Positions 45,840-54,316 are shown, counted from the first letter of the stretch. The stretch: 64,000 bases of DNA from Metallosphaera sedula DSM 5348 (GCF_000016605.1 NC_009440.1:1315789-1379788); one strand, 5' to 3'. Numbers and translations: made by a program. The notes: generated by a model from the letters alone, not told the origin.

Positions 45840-45860
45840 AGTATACTAGACGTAGTACAC
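45839..45860. promoter_or_regulatory. VapB operator candidate
   Basis: A perfect 10-bp palindrome TAGTATACTA (45839-45848) is followed after four bases by a related GTAGTACAC half. It overlaps the antitoxin start region, as expected for autorepression by a ribbon-helix-helix dimer pair. Confidence 0.45.
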
Positions 45861-45971
45861 GATTAAAACCCTTTCGTACATGGCCTCTCCAAACTTGGCT
45901 CGTAAAAGAGTATCTCCAACTTGTTAGGCTCACGTTTATATTTTCGGAATGTCAATCTATTTGTGGTACTT

Positions 45972-46547
45972 ATGGACGTTCTCATCTTCTCATCCAGCCG
46001 TGAGGCCGAAATGGAGGAGCCAGTATTCTGTGACAGGGACACAGTGAAGGTCGACGAGAGCAAGTGCAAGGGGAAATCCCTGGGCGTGGCACCGACAGTT
46101 TCCAGGATGTTGAAGATGCTTGGATATAAGGTCGTTATAGTGGATCCCTTTGCCGAGGATGGAGACTATGAGGCCGACCAAGTGATTAGGGGTAACACTT
46201 TTCAGATTCCCGACGAACTAGTGAAGGACAAATACGTTCTGGTCGCGACAAAACATGTTTACGACACGTGGGCTTTGATGAAGGCAATCCTTGGTGGTGC
46301 CAAGGAAGTTGCAGCAGTCATGAGCGTAAGGAGAGCAAAAGTAATCCTAAAGAGGTTACTGCAGGCTGGGATTCCAAAGGAAAAACTGCTCTCCCTTAGG
46401 ATACCTGCGGGACTAGATCTAAATGGGGATCAGGAGAACGAGATTGCGCTAAGTATAGTTGCGGAAATAGTTGCAGTCTCAAGGGGAGGGACAGGGATAC
46501 CACTTAGGGATAAAAAGGGACTTGCCAAAGTAGTGGAGGAACTTTGA
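45972..46547 (+). CDS. XdhC/CoxI-family protein
   Basis: 191 residues from ATG 45972; the longer frame from 45921 is rejected because the TATA-like tttatatttt (45934-45943) lies inside it. The second half has the XdhC Rossmann features: KYVLVATKHVYDTWALMKAIL, and the terminal LRIPAGLDLNGDQENEIALSIVAEIVAVSRGGTGIPL. XdhC-type proteins help insert sulfurated molybdenum cofactor into hydroxylases. No molybdo-enzyme is next to it. It overlaps the TrmO-like gene by four bases. Confidence 0.8.
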   Translation: MDVLIFSSSREAEMEEPVFCDRDTVKVDESKCKGKSLGVAPTVSRMLKMLGYKVVIVDPFAEDGDYEADQVIRGNTFQIPDELVKDKYVLVATKHVYDTWALMKAILGGAKEVAAVMSVRRAKVILKRLLQAGIPKEKLLSLRIPAGLDLNGDQENEIALSIVAEIVAVSRGGTGIPLRDKKGLAKVVEEL

Positions 46548-46945
46548 TAACTTACGAACCCATAGGTTTTATTGAAGTAGAGGGTGAACCGTCCAGGCAG
46601 AAGGAGTCCTTTGTGGTTGTAAGACCAGATCTAGCGGAAGGTTTGTTGGGACTAAATGAGTTTTCTCATGGGATAGTTATTTATCACCTTCATCTTGCCA
46701 GTTTTAACGGTCCAATTAAGGTTAGGTCAGGTGAGAGGGTGGGCATATTTGCCACTAGAAGCCCCAATAGGCCCAATCCCATAGGTATATCGGTAGTAGA
46801 GATTCTAGAGGTTGAGAGAAACAGGGTTAAGGTTAGAGGATTGAATGCATTCAACGGAACTCCAGTCCTAGATATCAAGCCGTACGACAAGTGGGACTCT
46901 GTGGCTAATCCGAGGGTGCCTAGGTGGCACCAGGTCCAACATTAG
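46544..46945 (+). CDS. TrmO/TsaA-like tRNA methyltransferase
   Basis: 133 residues of the UPF0066/TsaA fold: EPIGFIEVEG start, GIFATRSPNRPNPIGISVVEI (the SAM-binding block, about residues 66-86) and VLDIKPYDKWDS. In bacteria TrmO methylates N6-threonylcarbamoyl-adenosine at tRNA position 37. TTG start overlapping the XdhC-like stop by four bases, so the two are co-translated. Confidence 0.82.
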   Translation: MITYEPIGFIEVEGEPSRQKESFVVVRPDLAEGLLGLNEFSHGIVIYHLHLASFNGPIKVRSGERVGIFATRSPNRPNPIGISVVEILEVERNRVKVRGLNAFNGTPVLDIKPYDKWDSVANPRVPRWHQVQH

Positions 46946-47958
46946 AAGAGTAACCTGGCAGTCAACCTCACAAATGGTGCTAGGGCTCCGTGATCCTCAT
47001 CTAGGTAAACGAACCTTGTATCTGACGTTATTGCATCCAACGTACTAAGTTCTGAAAGGGGAATAGCGATCTCCCTGACCAGTACTTCCCCACCCCCTAA
47101 CTGAACCACCTTCCTAGGCTTTATCCTCACACTTTTTTTCACAATTTCTGACCTAGTTGCCCCAAGTACCACAAAGGCATTCCTCGACTCTTCCATTAGT
47201 TCCCTGAACTTCCAGTCACCAGGTTTGAGGACAGCATTGAAGAAATCGGGTTGCGGATACATCCCTCTACCGTTACCGGGAGAACCCGTGTAAAGGGTCC
47301 CCAGGTAATTTAGTATCTCTCCATTTCCAATGAGTTCCTTCCTTTCCGTCTTCACTCCCTCATCGTCAAAAGTATAATATACGTGTGAATAGGGGATGAG
47401 AGGATCATCGTAAACCGTTATGTCAGGAAGGCCTCTCTCATCCTTGTTTAGAAGGGGTGAATTTGCCCTCAACATGGACATGAGGGCCTGCAAGAGGTGA
47501 GAAGTAGCTTCAGGGTCTAGGATCATTCTTCCCTTCTCCACGAAGGTTGGAGTTGGCTTAAATCCTGTCTCCTCCTTAAGAAACTCTAAGACGCTAGGGA
47601 TATCCATTGGGTCTCCCGTGAAGGCGAACTCTCTATCCTCTGACTTGACAAAGTTCACGATCTTCTCCTCTAGACAGGAGTAATCATCCCACATGATCTC
47701 CCTCCTCACTTTCCTGATCTCTATCCGATCGCCCGACTGAATTCTCTCGAGAATTTCCCTTGCCCTCTCCCACTTAGCGAGAGAGGGGTGAGTGAAGGAA
47801 CTGCAAAGAGGCTCAGGTTTTTGATCTTTCCCTGAACTGCTCCATCCAGAGTCCGTCAAATATCTGGTAACACTCCACTCGATACTCTTGGTATATATCA
47901 ACGAGTTGCTCCCCTTCCTCTCCTTTATTATGGACTCCTGACGGACGCTTATCTTCAT
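46942..47958 (-). CDS. Short, divergent TldD/PmbA-family protein
   Basis: 338 residues. The segment DDPLIPYSHVYYTFDDEGVKTERKELIGNGEIL (about 180-212) matches the TldD/PmbA core (DDP...FDDEG...L..NG.L). The family (peptidase U62) is normally 430-480 residues and TldD works with PmbA to degrade unfolded peptides. This copy is short, stands alone, and I do not see the TldD HExxxH zinc motif, so it is PmbA-like or a regulator. Converges with the TrmO-like gene with a four-base overlap. Confidence 0.62.
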   Translation of the reverse strand: MKISVRQESIIKERKGSNSLIYTKSIEWSVTRYLTDSGWSSSGKDQKPEPLCSSFTHPSLAKWERAREILERIQSGDRIEIRKVRREIMWDDYSCLEEKIVNFVKSEDREFAFTGDPMDIPSVLEFLKEETGFKPTPTFVEKGRMILDPEATSHLLQALMSMLRANSPLLNKDERGLPDITVYDDPLIPYSHVYYTFDDEGVKTERKELIGNGEILNYLGTLYTGSPGNGRGMYPQPDFFNAVLKPGDWKFRELMEESRNAFVVLGATRSEIVKKSVRIKPRKVVQLGGGEVLVREIAIPLSELSTLDAITSDTRFVYLDEDHGALAPFVRLTARLLF

Positions 47959-48070
47959 GGGTCATATTTAGACGGCTCAATTGAAAAAGGTTCCCTACGC
48001 TTGAGGAATTGATGATGTTGAAGAATGTACTATCCCTTAATGTTTAAACCTAGGAAATCCTGTTATACTT

Positions 48071-48970
48071 ATGATAGTAGTTGGAGTTGACGGTGGAGGA
48101 ACCAAGACAAAGGCAATAGCCGTAGAGTGTACCAACGGGATAGGAAAAATAATTTCGGAACATGAGACTGGTGGATCGAATTTTCACAATGTGGGAATAA
48201 AGAAGGCAGCTCAGAGGATAAGGGAGGCAGTTATGGAGAGCACAAGGGGAGTCATCCCTGACCTGTTGGTGATGGGTCTAGCTGGTTTGGACTCGAGGTA
48301 TGATTACGAAGTTCTCTGGGAAAACCTTCACGAACTGGGTAAACAGGTAATCATGGATAATGACTCCTTCTTTCTTCTGTACAGCGAAACTAGGGGAGGA
48401 AAGGGAGTCATAGTGATCTCGGGGACGGGTAGCGTAATCCTAGGTTTAGACGGGAGCAGGAAAGTTAGGGCAGAGGGAGCAGGATGGTTCCTCTCTGACA
48501 CGGGTTCCGCATACTGGATTGGAAGGGAGGCACTAAGATATCTCACGAAGGTTCTTCAAGGAGTAGAGAAGGAGACAGAGATGACGAAAGTCCTCATGAA
48601 ATCGCTCAGGATAAGGGATATTGACGACCTAATATACTGGGTCTATCATAAAGGCCATAAAGTGGAAAGGGTGGCCTCTGTGTCCAAGATAGTAGACAAG
48701 GCATCAAGGAAGCGAGATGATGTGGCCACCTCGATTCTGAGTAGGGCAGCAAATGAATTGGGCGAGATAGCATCACGTGTTGCCAGAGAAGTTAGGTCCG
48801 ACTCCGTTTATGTTGTGGGAGGAATGTTTAGGTCTAGGACCTACTCGAGGGAGTTCGAGAAGGTCATGTCGAAGTGGAAAATTAAGGTGCTAAGAATAGA
48901 CAAGGATCCCACAATGGGTCCTCTTATGTATGCCCTCGACAAAATCAACTGTAAGTTGTCTGTGAGTTGA
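48071..48970 (+). CDS. ATP-dependent hexokinase of the BadF/N-acetylglucosamine kinase type
   Basis: 299 residues with the ASKHA-fold phosphate loops: VVGVDGGGTKTKAIAV (3-18), VMGLAGLDSRYDYE, and VISGTGSVILGLDG. Blocks match the Sulfolobus tokodaii hexokinase as I remember it (SDTGSAYWIGREALR, VYVVGGMFRS). That enzyme phosphorylates glucose, glucosamine and N-acetylglucosamine. A TATA-like gtttaaac (about 48040) sits at leaderless distance. Confidence 0.85.
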   Translation: MIVVGVDGGGTKTKAIAVECTNGIGKIISEHETGGSNFHNVGIKKAAQRIREAVMESTRGVIPDLLVMGLAGLDSRYDYEVLWENLHELGKQVIMDNDSFFLLYSETRGGKGVIVISGTGSVILGLDGSRKVRAEGAGWFLSDTGSAYWIGREALRYLTKVLQGVEKETEMTKVLMKSLRIRDIDDLIYWVYHKGHKVERVASVSKIVDKASRKRDDVATSILSRAANELGEIASRVAREVRSDSVYVVGGMFRSRTYSREFEKVMSKWKIKVLRIDKDPTMGPLMYALDKINCKLSVS

Positions 48971-49010
48971 AGTCTCTCAAGAAAGTTTAAGTCCTATAAA
49001 GCTAGAGTTT

Positions 49011-49490
49011 TTAGATGAGCCTTCCGCCCTGATATTTTCCTTGATACACCTTTTCCGTGGGTGAGTCAAGCCTCGAGAATATGAGATGGATGACTCCCAT
49101 TCCCTTCTTCAGTTTTCCTCCCCTCAAGGTACTTATGGAGATGATAATCTTTCCATGATAACCTGCATCTATCACTGTCGGAGGTGCGATAAATCCATTC
49201 CTAGCTAGTGTACTCCTCAAGGTCATAATGGCAATGGTATCTGCAGGCATATTTACCTCTTCACAGCTCTCAAACAGGTAAGTATTTCCAGGTTCTAGGC
49301 TAGCATAATCTGAAAAACTTAGCTCTTCCAGTTCAGATTTGACTTCAGGTAACTGAGAGTCCCCCTTAACCCTCCAGTACTTTTCACCACAGATTCTGAG
49401 ATCGTATCCATTTTCCTTAACGTTTTCCCTAGAATAGTTTAATATCATGCTTCCCAGGGACTTGACAATTGATTGATGAGCGTAAATCAT
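49011..49490 (-). CDS. dCTP deaminase/dUTPase-family enzyme
   Basis: 159 residues of the trimeric Dcd/Dut fold: [55 protein letters not shown] (substrate-binding block) and the closing [12 protein letters not shown] typical of dCTP deaminases. It would lower dUTP/dCTP levels or supply dUMP. The spacing of blocks favours the deaminase branch, but deaminase and dUTPase activities cannot be told apart with certainty. Confidence 0.8.
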   Translation of the reverse strand: MIYAHQSIVKSLGSMILNYSRENVKENGYDLRICGEKYWRVKGDSQLPEVKSELEELSFSDYASLEPGNTYLFESCEEVNMPADTIAIMTLRSTLARNGFIAPPTVIDAGYHGKIIISISTLRGGKLKKGMGVIHLIFSRLDSPTEKVYQGKYQGGRLI

Positions 49491-49530
49491 AGAGTTCTCA
49501 TTGTTATCTAGAATTTTTAAGGAATCCCGC

Positions 49531-50073
49531 TTACTCCCCGTTTGAATTAATCTTCCTTATTCTTGCCTTCAGCATCTCCACGCTAAACCTCAAGTTATCC
49601 ACTGCCTTTCCTAGATCTCCCAAGTCTGTGAGAAAGGGAATTGCCTTAAGGAAGAGGCTTTCAATCCCCTCCATCAAGTCCAGAGCTGAGGACTTAAGGT
49701 CAATATCTAGGTTAACCCTCTCCCTCCTAATGATGGAGAGAACGTACGCGACGGTTATTGTCTTAAACATCTCTTCCAACCTGTTTATCTCCTTCAAAGA
49801 CTCCAAGATCTGGGATACCTGCTCGACTAGTTCTAGATTTCCTGCTTTCATGTATTCATGTAACTTAGCTGTCAACATCTCACTTAACTCTGACCTAGCA
49901 AGTTCACTCGCCTTGATTATATCCTCCGCCTCAGGAATCTTAAGATAAATTACCGTGCCGAAAACATCGTCGCATGTGTTAAGCGGTATATCCTCGAGGT
50001 ACTCCCTAGAACCTAAGTAGTGCTCAGCCCTTCTTTTGTACATAGATAGATCCTTGAAAGCCGCTATACTCAT
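49531..50073 (-). CDS. Unknown helical protein
   Basis: 180 residues, predicted almost wholly alpha-helical with heptad-like stretches ([39 protein letters not shown]). No cysteines apart from one, no membrane segment and no motif that I recognise. It resembles in layout small archaeal DNA-replication or complex-scaffold proteins, but this is not evidence of function. It is separated by 40 bp from the Dcd-family gene on the same strand. Confidence 0.6.
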   Translation of the reverse strand: MSIAAFKDLSMYKRRAEHYLGSREYLEDIPLNTCDDVFGTVIYLKIPEAEDIIKASELARSELSEMLTAKLHEYMKAGNLELVEQVSQILESLKEINRLEEMFKTITVAYVLSIIRRERVNLDIDLKSSALDLMEGIESLFLKAIPFLTDLGDLGKAVDNLRFSVEMLKARIRKINSNGE

Positions 50074-50150
50074 TAATAATCATTTATGAAATTCTTACTT
50101 ATAAAGATGATTAGTGAGTCCTTTTTTGTAAAATGAACAAGCGCTAGAAA

Positions 50151-51242
50151 CTAGATTCTTTTAAACTTGGTAGTCAAGGTTGATGGATCTGGAATCAGTG
50201 CCCCCTCCCTAGTATCCCCAGTGTAACCGGCGAGTTTAGCATGTCTAAAGAATTCTTCATCGAGCCTGTCGCTAGGGGTAGAATCCAATTCCCGCAAAGC
50301 CTCAACAAGACTTTTCCTCAAAACTTCAAGGTACTGGGGGTCAAGGGGAGTTGGAACGTCTGCATCCGAGTGGTAGACTGTGGTCATGTCATCATTATAG
50401 AGCACGAGACCGGGGATCCCCCTCTGTACGAAGGGATAGTGATCAGAGAACGGTGTAGGCATTTCCACTCGCTTCAAGGGAAAATGTTTAGACAGGAACC
50501 ATAGGTCAGGGGTTCCTGAGAATACAACCCTAGATGGATAGATAGCGTCTAGGGATATCACCGCAAATGCGTCCTTTACAGGAAACTGTGATGAACCTGT
50601 ACAGCATCTTGGCCCTTCCTCTGAGGAGAAGAAAACCAGCTTGACCCCATGCCTTAGGTTAGATCTTTCCAGGTCTTTCTTCATGTCCACCAAGAGTTGA
50701 ACGGATAAGATATTGTCGTGAAAACCAGATAACCAGTGATCCACGTGAGCGCCAAGCAGAATGTAGGAGTCTCCCTCCCTTAAGGTGATCTCCAGGTTTC
50801 TGGAGTTCGCCTCAACAAGCCTTGTATCAGAGCAAAGCTCGACATAACCGTCTACATTCCTAGACGCAAAGAACGTAGGAGGTGAGCCTTGCGGAAGAGT
50901 TATTCTTCTCAGCTTTCCCTCCTCCACAATTATCACTCCCTCATACTGGGAAAGCGGTAAGTTCTTGAGATCAAAAGGATGGGAAGGCATTGGAAACAAA
51001 CCTATCTCTCTTCCCACTCTACCCTTAACACAGCCTGAGGTGTAGGGCATTGCTACCGAGGGTATGTTTTGACCATTAGCTAGGATCTCAGAGAATCTGA
51101 CATCCCAGAACTTTGTATTGACGGGGATTGATTCGTAGTCTGGAAATAACTCCTCAAGTTTTTCGAGAATCTTCAATTCCTCAGGCCCGCCATGGATCGC
51201 TTCACCTAAGTTGAATAGTTGTCTGGCCAATTCCATGAACAT
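50151..51242 (-). CDS. M28-family metallo-aminopeptidase-like protein
   Basis: 363 residues with the M28 di-zinc site in order: LLGAHVDHW with H and the bridging D, GFHDNILSV, the catalytic glutamates in FFSSEEGP, VISLDAIYP and the last ligand in VYHSDADVP. No signal peptide, so it is cytoplasmic, probably an aminopeptidase in peptide turnover. It lies 5 bp after the MNT-like gene, forming a two-gene unit. Confidence 0.83.
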   Translation of the reverse strand: MFMELARQLFNLGEAIHGGPEELKILEKLEELFPDYESIPVNTKFWDVRFSEILANGQNIPSVAMPYTSGCVKGRVGREIGLFPMPSHPFDLKNLPLSQYEGVIIVEEGKLRRITLPQGSPPTFFASRNVDGYVELCSDTRLVEANSRNLEITLREGDSYILLGAHVDHWLSGFHDNILSVQLLVDMKKDLERSNLRHGVKLVFFSSEEGPRCCTGSSQFPVKDAFAVISLDAIYPSRVVFSGTPDLWFLSKHFPLKRVEMPTPFSDHYPFVQRGIPGLVLYNDDMTTVYHSDADVPTPLDPQYLEVLRKSLVEALRELDSTPSDRLDEEFFRHAKLAGYTGDTREGALIPDPSTLTTKFKRI

Positions 51243-51247
51243 CTCCT

Positions 51248-51871
51248 CTACAACGATGAATCCTTGTCTTCTACCTCCATTATCTTCACGAACCTTCTAA
51301 TTGTCCAATATGTAACAGGTTCCCTATTTCTCCTTAACTCCCTAACCTTACTGAAAAGTTCACAAATTTCATCATTCCCTATACCCTTACAGCACGCGAT
51401 CACCTCTTCGTCAGATAATGGGATTTTACCTTTGGTACAACACTTGGACCTTATGAACGACCTTATACCCCTGTACAAGTTATTGACTGAGGATATTTCG
51501 TCTCTTCTCGCTATTCCTTCAAGACTCATTTTCGCCTGGGTTCTAGAGTAACGGAGGAGCTTACTGCACGTCTTATCGGTGAAAATAAATGTAAAATTGG
51601 GCAGTGATCCACATATGAGTTTGGAGTCATTTAGAACGTAATAACATAGGGGATCTCCGTCTTGACATAACTTGTTTAAGGTTTCTTCATCGATCACGAC
51701 AGGAGAGAGATCCATTGAGGCCAAGTCCATGAGAACGCTCTTGTCGTTGGTAATTGCAATCACGTTAATATCTGAAATTCCATCTACGTAATCCTCCCTA
51801 GTATAGGAGCCAAAGTACAGGAGAGCCTTAACCTTACCGCAAACATCTTTGAATTGCGAGTCAGATATCAC
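51248..51871 (-). CDS. Degenerate nucleotidyltransferase with HEPN-like C-terminus
   Basis: 207 residues. The N-terminal part is MNT-like: G21-S22-Y-T with S-D34-I-N36 in place of the usual D-x-D, so one metal-binding aspartate is lost; a later D61 remains. The C-terminal half is helical with five clustered cysteines (CCTKG, ACCKG) and a YRGIRSFIRS segment that may be HEPN-like. It could be an inactive regulator of the downstream peptidase gene or a stand-alone fused toxin/antitoxin. Confidence 0.6.
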   Translation of the reverse strand: MISDSQFKDVCGKVKALLYFGSYTREDYVDGISDINVIAITNDKSVLMDLASMDLSPVVIDEETLNKLCQDGDPLCYYVLNDSKLICGSLPNFTFIFTDKTCSKLLRYSRTQAKMSLEGIARRDEISSVNNLYRGIRSFIRSKCCTKGKIPLSDEEVIACCKGIGNDEICELFSKVRELRRNREPVTYWTIRRFVKIMEVEDKDSSL

Positions 51872-52002
51872 AGAAATACTTAGCGGGAAAAGATATTTGT
51901 GCTCTCCTACAGGGTAAGCAACGAAGAGTTTTAGTCATACGTGATTGAACGTCTAGGGAACGACCCGCTGAACTAAGATGAGTTGAATATATGATTACGA
52001 AA

Positions 52003-52317
52003 TCACTTAAAATAAACTAATAGTGAATCCTGATCCAATTTGTGACTAAACAGCACATTCACGCTGGCACTAGGGAATATACTCTTTGTAGACTCCACAA
52101 AACTTTTTTCAGAACCTAGGTAATCCTTTGATACGACTATTACAATTTTCTCTACATTTTTAGGTAAAATAAGGGAAAGCATCTTCCCAAGATTTGAGAC
52201 AGCTTTCATGGGGATCTTCTTGGGGGTAGAATTAACTCTGAACGATGATATTAACACCTCTAACAGCTCCGGCTCTATCTGCTCATTTCCCCCTCTCGCC
52301 ATGATATCAGCCATCAT
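52003..52317 (-). CDS. Hypothetical protein, 104 residues
   Basis: No family recognised. The sequence alternates helix and strand (EKIVIVVSKDYLGSEKSFVESTKSIFPSASVNVLFSH), suggesting a small alpha/beta domain. The likely TATA (aaaatttta region, about 52385-52395) is farther upstream than usual, so a leader of some 30 bases is possible; a CTTCAC/GTGAAG hairpin (52322-52338) would lie within it. Confidence 0.5.
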   Translation of the reverse strand: MMADIMARGGNEQIEPELLEVLISSFRVNSTPKKIPMKAVSNLGKMLSLILPKNVEKIVIVVSKDYLGSEKSFVESTKSIFPSASVNVLFSHKLDQDSLLVYFK

Positions 52318-52321
52318 TACT

Positions 52322-52338
52322 CTTCACCACGAGTGAAG
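52322..52338. promoter_or_regulatory. Small hairpin CTTCAC-CACGA-GTGAAG before the hypothetical gene
   Basis: A perfect 6-bp stem with a 5-base loop ends five bases before the ATG at 52317 (minus strand). It could limit ribosome access or be an operator. The remaining spacer up to 52566 shows only AT-rich promoter-like sequence and no gene. Confidence 0.35.
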
Positions 52339-52566
52339 GAATCGACATGTGTGCTGAAAGAACCCCCACTTAACACCTTATTTGTAAAATAAAATTTTAA
52401 AGATTATGCTCATGTTCAATCTCAAGACAGGGAAGAATCGCCGTCAGTATTAAATTCCAATGTTCCAGCAGATGGCCAAATTAACTTAAGGATGATTGCT
52501 TGTCACGCTCTTACTTATGCTACCTCTATTTGTATGACTTATATCTCGATATTACGTAAAAAATGA

Positions 52567-52869
52567 CTAACCCTTCACTAGACCAATTACCAACCCTATA
52601 ATGAACGCAATGGAGTTGTAGGGGAGTAAGTCCAAATAGGCGGACACCTTAGACTCTGCTTGAGTTGCAGTCTGCCCCAAGCTCATCAATGCGTGTTCCA
52701 CAGAAGTAGGAGTTATTGCACCTACAGCAATTAAAATAATCACTATGGCTAGAATAATTATCCCAACCTTAATCACATTCTTTATAAGGAACCCTATAAG
52801 TAACCCTAAAACAAAGGCCACTATCAACGACACGACAGAAGTTTCAGTAATTCCAGGAATTGATGTCAT
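52567..52869 (-). CDS. Small membrane protein, FUN14-like
   Basis: 100 residues with two adjacent membrane segments (about 10-30 and 34-52) and a C-terminal hydrophobic stretch (about 82-98). The GLLIGFLIKNVIKVGIIILA pattern recalls archaeal FUN14-family proteins. Function unknown. It is divergent from the Lys/Glu-rich protein gene, and the two promoters lie within 52 bp. Confidence 0.65.
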   Translation of the reverse strand: MTSIPGITETSVVSLIVAFVLGLLIGFLIKNVIKVGIIILAIVIILIAVGAITPTSVEHALMSLGQTATQAESKVSAYLDLLPYNSIAFIIGLVIGLVKG

Positions 52870-52921
52870 AATACCTGTGAGAAAAGGTGACTTTTAATGT
52901 TTGTGACAATAAACTGAATCC

Positions 52922-53263
52922 ATGAAAGTCGTAAAATATGAGCTAGAGGGAAAACTTGAGATTAATGGGAAGATAACTACATTTAAACGAAAATATAGAC
53001 ATCTTAAGTTCGCCAAGGACTATATCAGGTCGCTGACTGGTGCCGAGGTTAAATGGAGCGAAGATAAAGATAAGATCACGGCGGAGTACAAGAGTCAGGG
53101 AATTTCCTATCAATTTGAAATAAGGAGAAATAGGATAGTAAAGCCTAAGAAAGAAAGTCAAGAAAAGAAGGAAGAGAAACAAGCTAAACAAGAAAGCAAG
53201 GAAGGGAAGGCTGAGGAAAAGAGCTCAGAAACTAAATCTCAGGCTGGTACCACTGCTAGCTGA
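52922..53263 (+). CDS. Hypothetical protein with Lys/Glu-rich disordered tail
   Basis: 113 residues. A small beta-rich N-terminal domain (about 1-72: VKYELEGKLEINGKITTF, AEVKWSEDKDKITAEY, QFEIRRNRI) is followed by a low-complexity tail of Lys, Glu, Gln and Ser (73-113). The composition suggests nucleic-acid or ribosome association, which is a guess. TATA-like cttttaatg at 52891-52899. Its end overlaps the Lrs14-type regulator by 25 bp, tail to tail. Confidence 0.65.
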   Translation: MKVVKYELEGKLEINGKITTFKRKYRHLKFAKDYIRSLTGAEVKWSEDKDKITAEYKSQGISYQFEIRRNRIVKPKKESQEKKEEKQAKQESKEGKAEEKSSETKSQAGTTAS

Positions 53264-53655
53264 ACGTGTGCCTTAAAGTCGTTTTTCATCGTGTTTGCTA
53301 GGCTTATCATGTCAGCAATTACCCTTTCATATAATTCTTCCTTGTTGACCCAGTACACGTATGCTGGCCTTCCCTTTCTCTTCTCGTCTTCTGTAACTTT
53401 CTCCCTGTTTATCAATCCCTTGTAAAGCAAATTATTGATTGACTTGCTTATGGAGGCCTTAGTTACCTTTAAAGCCTCAGCCAAATCCTCAGTGGACATT
53501 TTCTCTCCTTTGCAAGTCAGGACATGCAATACTTCAACGTCACTCCTTGAAAGACCGTAGAGGAATCCTATGACGTCCTGTATATCAACTTCCCTTCCAT
53601 CAGGGAATCTTATCTTATTTGTCATCTTGTTCATTTCTTTCTCACTAAACTCCAT
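53239..53655 (-). CDS. Lrs14-type winged-helix regulator
   Basis: 138 residues. The wHTH core GLSRSDVEVLHVLTCKGEKMSTEDLAEALKVTKASISKSINNLLYKGLINREK and the wing KRKGRPAYVYWVN match the Sulfolobales Lrs14/AbfR family, dimeric regulators of biofilm, motility and stress genes. Archaeal TATA (atatatac, about 53677-53686) gives a leaderless mRNA. Members often bind their own promoter; the palindrome at 53692-53702 is a candidate site. Confidence 0.85.
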   Translation of the reverse strand: MEFSEKEMNKMTNKIRFPDGREVDIQDVIGFLYGLSRSDVEVLHVLTCKGEKMSTEDLAEALKVTKASISKSINNLLYKGLINREKVTEDEKRKGRPAYVYWVNKEELYERVIADMISLANTMKNDFKAHVQLAVVPA

Positions 53656-53691
53656 ATGGGATAACTTGATTAAAAAATGTATATATGTTAA

Positions 53692-53702
53692 TGTTCAGAA
53701 CA
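53692..53702. promoter_or_regulatory. Palindrome TGTTC-A-GAACA upstream of the Lrs14-type gene
   Basis: Perfect 5-bp arms around an A, just upstream of the regulator's TATA box and 20 bp before the TATA-like atatataaaa of the divergent small gene. A looser copy (GAACTCCTGAACA) follows at about 53746-53758. The pair could let the regulator control both directions. Confidence 0.45.
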
Positions 53703-53762
53703 ATATGAAAGTATACACTTATATATAAAAATGTACATCTTTGTTTGAACTCCTGAACAAAA

Positions 53763-53912
53763 GTGGTAAAGGTTGTTAAAGTCGAGCTAGATAGAGGAAA
53801 GGGAAGGCCTAGTTTTGTCATTGTTTTAGGATTTCTTTTTGCATATTGTGCTGGTACGCAACTAGGATTTTCCTATTTGGCACGTGTCGAATCATATATT
53901 TTCAGGATATGA
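53763..53912 (+). CDS. 49-residue single-pass membrane protein
   Basis: Reads from GTG 53763 to TGA 53912: a basic N-terminus (MVKVVKVELDRGKGRPS), a membrane segment (about 18-40, FVIVLGFLFAYCAGTQLGFSYL) and a short tail. An in-frame stop at 53754 fixes the start after it, and a strong TATA-like sequence (atatataaaa, 53721-53730) is about 35-40 bp upstream. Divergent from the Lrs14-type gene. No family recognised. The rest of the 340-bp spacer 53656-53995 holds these promoters and the TATA of the next gene. Confidence 0.5.
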   Translation: MVKVVKVELDRGKGRPSFVIVLGFLFAYCAGTQLGFSYLARVESYIFRI

Positions 53913-53995
53913 GAAGGGATATTTAACAGGGTTAATATAACGAATCTGGGTATCATATACCAAATGTATAACTCCCCTGAAAGAGATTTGATATT

Positions 53996-54316
53996 ATGAA
54001 ATGGGAAACCCCGTGCGAGCAAGCGTTTAACACTGTGGTCCCGTACCTCAGAGTTGCTATTATGAGGAGATTGGTTGAAAGGAAGGTTCCTGTGAAAAGG
54101 GCTGCTAAGCTCATAGGCTTATCTGCAACCTCATATGAGAAAAGGGTGAAGGATGAATCCAAGCTCAAATCCCTCCTAGGCAACCCTGACATCTCGGACA
54201 TGATAGATGGGGTTGTGAGCAGAATCATTTCAGGCGAGAGGGTAGAAGAGACCACCTTCTGTCTCCTCTGTTCCAAGTCTAGGGAGGTTTTCGGGTTACC
54301 TCCCTGTATGATCTAA
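53996..54316 (+). CDS. HTH regulator with C-terminal cysteines (COG2522-like), copy 1
   Basis: 106 residues: conserved MKWETPCEQAFNTVVPYLRVAIMRRLVERKV start, HTH KRAAKLIGLSATSYEKRVK (about 34-52), and a cysteine pattern C8...FCLLC (89-92)...C104 that could hold a metal or Fe-S cluster. It is paralogous to 62315-62665. Predicted to sense redox or metals and bind DNA; targets unknown. TATA-like tgtataact (about 53964-53972). The stop meets the ACD gene stop. Confidence 0.75.
   Translation: MKWETPCEQAFNTVVPYLRVAIMRRLVERKVPVKRAAKLIGLSATSYEKRVKDESKLKSLLGNPDISDMIDGVVSRIISGERVEETTFCLLCSKSREVFGLPPCMI

Noticed and set aside
51937-51985. C/D box sRNA after the MNT-like gene
   Set aside because: A CTGA and a GATGAG are present but the C box is poor, no D box follows at the right distance and no stem is visible.
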